From NCBI RefSeq assembly GCF_902686445.1, contig NC_062219.1:46527056-46591055 (forward strand): DNA of 64,000 bases, written 5' to 3'. The translations under genes and the position numbers were made by a program. Positions 39,078 to 48,000 of this stretch are shown in pieces (positions within the stretch are counted from its first letter, which is position 1; the number at the start of each line of letters is the position of its first letter). The notes beneath the pieces were generated by a model. That model ran no database searches, had not been told where the DNA came from, and saw only the letters and a program-made list of their open reading frames with translations. Source of the DNA: Sciurus carolinensis. Taxonomy: Eukaryota; Chordata; Mammalia; Rodentia; Sciuridae.

Positions 39078-42000
39078 TTTTTTTTTTTTTTTGGTACCAG
39101 GGATTGAACCCAAGGTTGTTCAACCACCACTGAGCCACATCCACAGCCTGGTTTTATTTTTTATTTTGAGACAGGGTCTCACTAAGTTACTTAGGTCCTC
39201 ACTCAGTTGCTGAAGCTGGCTTTGAATTCTCGATCCCCCGCCTCAGCCTCCTGAGCCACTGTGATTACAGGCATGCACCATCATACCTGGCTCATTCATC
39301 TCTTTAAAAAAATTTTTTTCCCACATTTTTTTTTTCTTGAAGATATTGGTCCTTTTCAGAATTTTCAAATCTTTATAAATCTGAGCAATATCAAGAAGTT
39401 CCTGAGTATTAGTTTTATTATCAATTGAGATTTATGCAAAAGCTACTTGTGTTCAGTAATTCTGAATTCTCTCTTAGTACGTATAATAAAAGATTAACTA
39501 AACTCTTTTCCCAATATGAAGGGTCCAACAAATACAGTTACTAGGACGAGATATGAAAGGACCTGCTCATGATAAACTGTGGAACCAATTAGAAGCTGAA
39601 ATACATTTGCATCGTCACAAAACTGTTATCAGAGCCTGTAGAGGACGTAATGACTTGAAACGACCCATGCAAGCACCACCAGGCCATGTACGTTGTTTTG
39701 CTGCTGCTTCCCACACAACCTCTGCCTTCTTGTTTTAATTACAAGTCCTTTCAATTCTTCTAGTAGTATTTGAAACCTTTAAAGAGTGAAAATGGTATTC
39801 AGCATATTTAAAATAGATAAATACTTAAAGTTTCAGGAACCCAGAGGAGTTTTGGTAGTTCTCCACAGGCTGACTAATGCCCTGCAAATGATACCTCTGC
39901 AGACTGTGAGCCACTCCTAGCAAGCATATATTGCTAACACTTTGCATCATATTTCAGAAATTTCCTGGCTCATGGTTGGGAATGCTTAAATTTGTTTTAA
40001 TCTTAGTTGGGTGTATGTGCTTGGTTTGATAGATGGCAAATACTAGATAGAAGTTCATTATGGCAGTTTTTGATAGTTAAATCCAAACGTAGATCCCATT
40101 AGTCTTGGAGTGAGATAGAATTTGAAATATGCATCCAATTGTTATTTCCATAGCCATCATTTTATAGGAACTTTCCTTTCTATCTGCATAAATTTTTATT
40201 ACATAATTTTAGTACAACAGATGTTTGATAATACACACCTTAACATATGAAAACATGTCTAAACTCTTGCTCTTTAGTTCACACTTCTTATTAAGAGATA
40301 AAGTATGACCTTAAATAGTAAAAATAATTTGTTGCTTTTGCAAAAACTAAGAAAAATTGGTAGGTACGTAGAGTGAGTGAAATAGGAATGGGGGCTCACA
40401 ATACACACATTACTGTTTTCTCTAGGACACTGGTGGTACCCATTAACTTCTAGGTCCAGTAGATTTGGGAAATGGAGAGATTAGGTAGGAAAGTATTTAG
40501 TGCCTATGTGTCTGTGTGATAAAAGCATACTTGTGAAAGTGGTAAATATAAAGCTGAAGTCTTAGTAGTGGTCAGATGACAAAAGTTACTTTATACTAAA
40601 TAAAGGCATTTTTACTTAACCTGATAATTATGGTATATTTAAATAAAATAGTGGACATGATATTATGGTATTGGAACCACTTAATTCGTCAGAAAGAAAC
40701 TATGGTAATTGAATGAGAGAGAGGTAAAGGCAGAAGAAAGGGCATTTCGGAGAAGGACAGCTTTGAGAGAATTAAAATTAGAAGGACTTAATTGGTTAAA
40801 TCCTTGACTGCTGTTGATTAAGTAGGTTAGCAACAAGGAAGAGTCTAGGTTTTGGATTTGGCTAACCAAGTGTGATCTGGCTTTCATTGATAAAGGAAAT
40901 AGAGGAAAAGGAAGTTTCAGGGAGAAAGATGGTAGTAGTTTTGGACATATAATGTTTAAGATGTTGGTTTTACATCTAAGATGTCCTTTCAGTTGTCTGT
41001 ATGACTGGAATTCAGGAGAGAATTCTTGATCATGGCATGAAGAAAGAAAATGGATTACCAAAGGAGGAAGCCCGAGGTGGAGCTGTCAGATACAGGGCCA
41101 CTAAGAAAATGGTATAATAGAAAGCAAGGAAAAAAGCAGGTGTCAAGAGGAGTTAATGAACCGGATCAATTTCAGCAGGGTTCAGGATGGGTCGTGAATA
41201 AAACATTCTAATTAGATTTAGGAATATTTAGAGAAGAAAATTCTAGCTGTGCAGGTTAGGAGTAGAATCTTTATTCTACTCAGAGTACTGATCAGAGTAC
41301 TGAATGTGGGAGGCAAGGAAATAAATATAGTGAGTATGAACTTTGTGGGAGGTTTAGGGAAGGTGAGGGTGGATAGTTGCTAAAGAAGATAGTGAAGGAT
41401 CAAGAGGTTGTTTCATGTTTGTACATGGTCAGTATTTTAAACTAAAAGATGCTTATAATTTATCTACTGAGGAGTGAAGGAGTTTAGTAAAGAAAAAGTA
41501 GAAATGTACAAGAGAAAAAATTGTTAATGGAACAAAGTCCTTTAAGAGGTAGACTCTAGAGCACCAGAGGATGAAAAAGAAAATGATCAAATTGGAAATT
41601 TGTTTTCCATTTTGTAAATTTTAAGTTGAAATTAAGTAAGTTGGAGTGAATTTGAAATATTCAGAATATTTTCCAGTAAAGATAAACATAGTTACCCACT
41701 TTGACTCTTGAAGATATTATTTATACATTGATTGATTCCTGACAGTAATTTCTTTTTTAATGTTCTATAGTTTTAAAAGAGATGTATTATTATTTTTAAA
41801 AATTAACAAAAGGGTGAGAAAACCATCTATAACTTGATACAACATTTTTCTTTTACTTCTTAATTACTTTCTTAACACTATAATTTGTGTCTTTACCAGG
41901 AAATTAATAAAGATTTCTAAAGGTGAGTTATGTAATGTGGATTTATCCTTAGTGTATTATTTTAGTGATACTAATTTTTTTTTTCTCCCACTAAGGATCA

Positions 42001-45000
42001 AGATTCCTTGAAGAAAAGCCAAGGAGTTGGTCCAATTAGGAAAGTTCTCCTCCTCAAGGAAGATCACGAAGGCCTTGGCATTTCAATTACAGTAAGAAGT
42101 AGTGCTTCCAGTTTCCTTTTGCACAGTTATCTAGTATAATCATGCTCCTTTTTGGACATTATTTGGAGAACAAAATATTCTGGATATATTTTTAAATAGA
42201 TATATCCAACATTTGGTCAGTCACTTTGGTGTTGATACTTTTTCTTATACGTAAATCTTAACAACTGCTAAGTGTTCCTTTAGGAATCATGGTGTAACAT
42301 TTTCATTATGACTCAAGTTGTAGATCTGTACCATGTACTGTGATGCTTGTAGGAGCCTTTGGAACTAGAGGTGGTTGTTTTCTTCTAATGACTCTAGATT
42401 GGATTGTTTTCTCTAGGGTATGTGGTCTCTTTTTCTTATCTCATTCTTTGTTGTCCGATTGCACTAGGTCTTGGGTCTAAATAATACAAAGTCTTTTGTT
42501 AATTCCGTACCTTCACAAACAGTTGTCTTGAACATCATTCCCGAGAATAGTCTATTATATATTGGGAATCCTTTTATTTTGGTCTTAGTGCTATATATAT
42601 ATTTTTTAATTATAAACAAATGGGGTACAACTTGTTTCTCTGGTTGTACATGAAGTGGAGACGAACCATTTGTGTAATCATACATTTACATAGGGTAATG
42701 ATGTTTGATTCATTCTGTTATTTTTCCTTCCCCCTACCCCTTCTACACCTCTTTTCCCTCCATAAAATCCCTCCTTCCTCCATTCCTGCCTCCCTCCCAC
42801 CCCCCATTATGTATCATCATCTGCTTATCAGCGAGATCATTCATCCTTTGATTTTTTTGGGATTGGCTTATCTCACTTAGCATGATATTTTCCAACTTCA
42901 TCCATTTGCCTGCAAATGCCATAATTTTATTCTTCTTTATGACTGAGTAATATTCCATTGTATATATATATATACCACAGTTTCTTTATCCATTCATCAA
43001 TTGAAAGACATCTAGGTTGGTTCCACAATGTGGCTGTTGTGAATTGAGCAGGTATGAACATTGATGTGGCTGCATCACTGTAATATGCTGGTTTTAAGTC
43101 CTTTGGGTATAGGCCAAGGAGTGGGATAGCTGTGTCAAATGGTGGTTCCATTCCAAGTTTTCTAAGGAATCTCCACACTGCTTTCCAGAGTGGCTGCACT
43201 AATTTGCAGCCCCACCAGCAATGTATGAGTGTACCTTTTTCCTCACATCCTCTCCAGTACCTATTGTTGCTTGTATTCTTGATAATCACCGTTCTAATTG
43301 GGGTGAGATGGAATCTTAGGGTAGTTTTGATTTGCATTTCTCTTATCACTAGAGATGTTGAACATATTTCCATATGTCTGTTGATTGCTTGTAGATCTTC
43401 TTCTGTGAAGTGTCTGTTCATATCCCTAGCCCATTTGTTGATCGGGTTATTTGTATTCTTGGTGTAAAGTTTTTTGAGTTCTTTATATATATTCTGGAGA
43501 TTAGTGCTCTGTCTAAAGTATGAGTGGCAAAGATTTTCTCCCACTTAGTGCTGTATTAAATAGAGTAGTTTTACTCTTATTTTCATCTAATAATACTTAG
43601 GCCCTGTGTAAGTTCATTTTTCCTCTCTAGTGTTGTTTAATGTAGAAATGCTTCTTATAATGAAAAGTTCTTCTAACTATGTTTATAAGTACCTACCTTT
43701 TTAAATGCACACTATCCTCAAAGTGCATAAATTTTAGTAGGAAAAATAATATACACTTTAGTATAAGCTAGAAAGTGAGAGATGTAATTATTGTATTTCT
43801 TCAGTTCTATATTGCATAATTTTTAAACTTTTTTAACATTTCTGAAATTGAGATTCAGCTTATAATTTTAGTTATTTTTGTGGTACATAAAATAAGTATT
43901 CTTGGGAGGCTGGGTGCAGTGGTGCAAACCTGTAATCCCAGCGACTAGGGAGGCTGAGGCAGGAGGATCAAGAGTTCAGAGCCAGCCTCAGCAACTTAGT
44001 GAGGCTCTGTCTAAATAAAATATAAAAAAGAGCTGGGGATGTGGCTTAGTGGTTAAGTACCCCTGGGTTCAATCCCCAGTGACAAAAAATAAATAAATAA
44101 GTATTCTTTCCATACTTAGCAATTTAGATTTGATAAAATAAATGATGGGAAGTATTAATACATAAATATTTTTGTGTTTTAGAGTTTAGGCTGTTGTATT
44201 TTTGGATTTTGCATTTGGTGTTTTGGCTCTGGAATTTTTTTTTTTTTTAATTTTTAGTTATAGATGGACACATAACCTTTATTTATTTATTTTTGTGGTA
44301 CTGAGGATCAAACCTAGTACCTCACATGTGTTCTATCACTGAACCACAACCCCAGCTCTCTGGAATGTTTTTAAAAAGTGCATGTTAATTTATCATTTTA
44401 TCTGAAGGCAACTCTTTGATACTTGTAATAATTTATTTACTATTATCTAAGTAACAAATAGAATTTCACCCAGCATTTACAGAGATGGTAGAGATGCTTT
44501 ATGGAAGATATTTTTATGAAAATGTTTCATTTCTAGAATGGTCTGTGATTGTAGTTTACAAAGTGTAAACTAATTTACTGCTTTTTGTTGTTAGGGTGGA
44601 AAAGAACATGGTGTTCCCATCCTCATCTCTGAGATCCATCCAGGGCAACCTGCTGATAGATGTGGAGGGCTGCACGTTGGGGATGCTATTTTGGCAGTCA
44701 ATGGAGTTAACCTAAGGGACACAAAACATAAAGAAGCTGTAACCATACTTTCTCAGCAGGTAAATTCCTTTTATGTAATTAAAATTGGATCTGTCAGTTG
44801 ATTCTTTTTGAACGTATTGAATACTTTATAGTTTTCTATTAAGTTTCTGAAGTAGTAAAGTGTTTATAGGTACACATTTGTAATCACGGCAATTTTATTT
44901 TTCTTACGTGTATTAAAAATTTGCTTACATGCACATGGTAAGAGTGTATATGTGTTCAGTTAAGAATGTTTCAAGGGATTTGGGTTGTGGCTCAGAGGTA

Positions 45001-48000
45001 GAGAGCTTGATTGGCATGTGTGAGGTGCTGGGTTCAATTCTCAGCACCACATTAAAAAAAATGAATAAATAAAATAGAGGTACTTTATCTACAACTAAAA
45101 AAAAAAAAGAAAAATGTTTTGAAAAAATAAAAGTATTTAAAAAAAGACATCCTTGAGATTCCTTAGTTACATAACCACTTCAAATGTCATTTGATCAGAT
45201 TTACTGGAAAAGGACCATTTCCTTGACTACACAGCTTTGAACAAGTTACCGTGTGTCAGTCTGCTCATCTGTGTAGTAGGCATTGAAATAGAGATATAGG
45301 GAGTGTGTTAATAACTCAGAACATAATATGGTGCTTAGAAAGCAACATCATTAATAACAGGAACATGATACAAATATAAGATTTACAGAAAAGACAATGC
45401 TCAACATAGATTGATTTTAGAATAGAACAGATTTTAAAATAGAATATTGAACTGAAAGAATTCTTAGAAAACATGTAGCCCAATTGTCTTATTTAAAAAG
45501 AGTAAACAGCTTCTTCAAGATTAAAAGATTCGCTTAAAATTGTAGAGCAAATAAATTATAGAATTGGAATTCATATCTAAGAGATGTATTTGTTATCCAG
45601 TGTTTGAAAAAAAAATTATTTTCCAGGGGTGGTTGTCGATAGGATTGAGGGAATTAGAGAGATGTCATTTGTATGTTGAGATGTTTCTGGAATCATCAGT
45701 ATAATGTGCCAGTGTAGAACTGAATCTCAGTTTAATGTGAATTTATAGCTCATTGGTTCAGTTCTACATGATGTATAAATCTTTGCAATATAACTACATA
45801 CTGCATTAAAGGGAAGAGTCACTGATGACAGCACAGTCCATTCCATTCCATAGTACTATACAGTAAAATATATGTTTTATTTTATTATAAATATATTAAA
45901 TAAAATGTAGTATTGTATTTCATTTTTAATATTTATTTATTTTATTTGCAGTACTGGGGATTAACAGGAGCACTTTACCACTCAGCTATATTTCCAGCCC
46001 TCCTCCCCTAGAACAGAATATCTTAATTAACACTATATCTGGTACTCAGTGAAAGTTAAGAGAAAGATCAAGATTTATGCATTAAGAAACAAAAATCACA
46101 GAAGGGTTTCTTGAACTGAAGGAAAAGTTTGTGCAATAGCTTATGTGCAAATTTATTTAATACCTATTTAGGTGGATTTGTTGAATTGTGGTGTAAAATA
46201 CAAACTGTCAAAATGACTTTTAAACTGAACACTTGTTCCAAAATTCTGAAAAGTTAATAGTTTTTTTTAGGCCTAATAGTAAAAATATTGTGATCTGTAG
46301 AAAGATCTACTATAATATTAAAAGGAAATTTCTTGTAGAGAAGGATCATATTGTTTGGATATCATGTTCTTTCAGACTCCTTCTACCTCTTGGAGTTCTA
46401 TAATTTCTATTTTTGTTGTCTGGAAAGGAGCTATATCTGAAGTGTGAGAGATTGTGAAAATCCATTTTGAATTACAGTTGCAGTAACTTGACTTTCTCAT
46501 TTTCATTCTCTATTTTAGAGAGGAGAAATTGAGTTTGAAGTAGTTTATGTGGCTCCTGAAGTGGATTCTGATGATGAAAATGTAGAGTATGAAGATGAGA
46601 GTGGACATCGTTATCGTTTGTACCTTGATGAATTAGAGGGAGGTGGTAATTCTGGTGCTAGTTGCAAAGACACAGGTGGGGAAATCAAAGTGTTACAAGG
46701 TAAAAATTACTCTAAAAATTATTATGAATGAATTTATTATTAATATATTTTTAAAATGTCAAGCCCTCAGATCTTCAGTAATATTTCTAATAGTGAGGAA
46801 ACCGAAGAAATAAATAGCTTTCCCTTTCTTGTACACCACTGACTATTCTTAAATTTTGTTTACATATATGTTTCCTAGATTCATCCTGGACTTTTAATAC
46901 CCTTGAATGATAAAGAAAATTCAAGTTTTCTAGACTCTGAAACACAGTCAACATGCCTTTTAGAGTAGATGTATATTAATGTAGTCTCTCTTAATGCAAA
47001 TTCTTCTCATAATGCATATAATGTACATAATATATATAATTTATATGATGAATTTTAGGCTATGAATAAGTATTTAGACTGTTGTCTTGTGATTATTATT
47101 TGAATCAGGATATGTGATCCTGAGGATCTTTGGTTGAGTTCCACTGTTATCATTTACATTTTTTAAGGAAATATTCCAACTCTTTCTGGGTTCAGTTCCA
47201 TTGTTGTCATTTATACATTTTAAGGAAAAATCCTAACACTTTCTTTTACATAAAGCAATGGTTCTCAAATTATGATCCACTGAGAGTCTTGAGATCTTTT
47301 GGGGTATAGGGAGGTTATGAAGTCATAGCTTTTCATAATAAAACCAAGGTAGTGTCTGTATTTTGATATTTGTATTGATCATACAAATGCATTTGAGATA
47401 TAATTACTAGTGACTGCTAGCACAAATCAAGGTAGTAGCACCCAGCTGCACTAGAAATCATTGTTTCCTTCCTTGCTATTCACTCAGTTAAAGTGAATAA
47501 CAAAATGATAGTTTCATTTAAACATGTCCTTGATGAAACAGTAAGAACTTTATTTTTAGGTGAAATTGGTATTTTGAGATGAAACCATAAAAACTGTTCA
47601 TTTTCCTCGACCCTTGAGTATGTTGCTTTTTAATAATCTGTATGATGAGATGAATGTATACATAAAGTACTTATCCTGCATAATGCACAAAGACCCTGGC
47701 CTCAAAGGAAAATACTAAACTGATTTACTATGTAAACTAGCCATTTTTTTTCATGGAAGATAATTTTTGCTTGAAAGAATGTGTGGTTATTTAGACCATT
47801 TAGCAGCCATTATCTTAAAAATGAACAAAATTGGATCATAACTTTAAGAAAGACAACTAGCAGTGTTTATTGCTAGTGATGAAACATGAGTTCTCAAGTG
47901 AAAATTAGAATTTTGTAAATGATGCATCAGTCACTGTGAGCTTGATAGCTTCCCAACACTTAGAACTTTACTAGTGAAGTGGATTGTGATATTAATGAAT

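Noticed and set aside
42927..43544. 205-codon minus-strand frame
   Set aside because: It is the C-terminal end of L1 ORF2 in a 5'-truncated copy.
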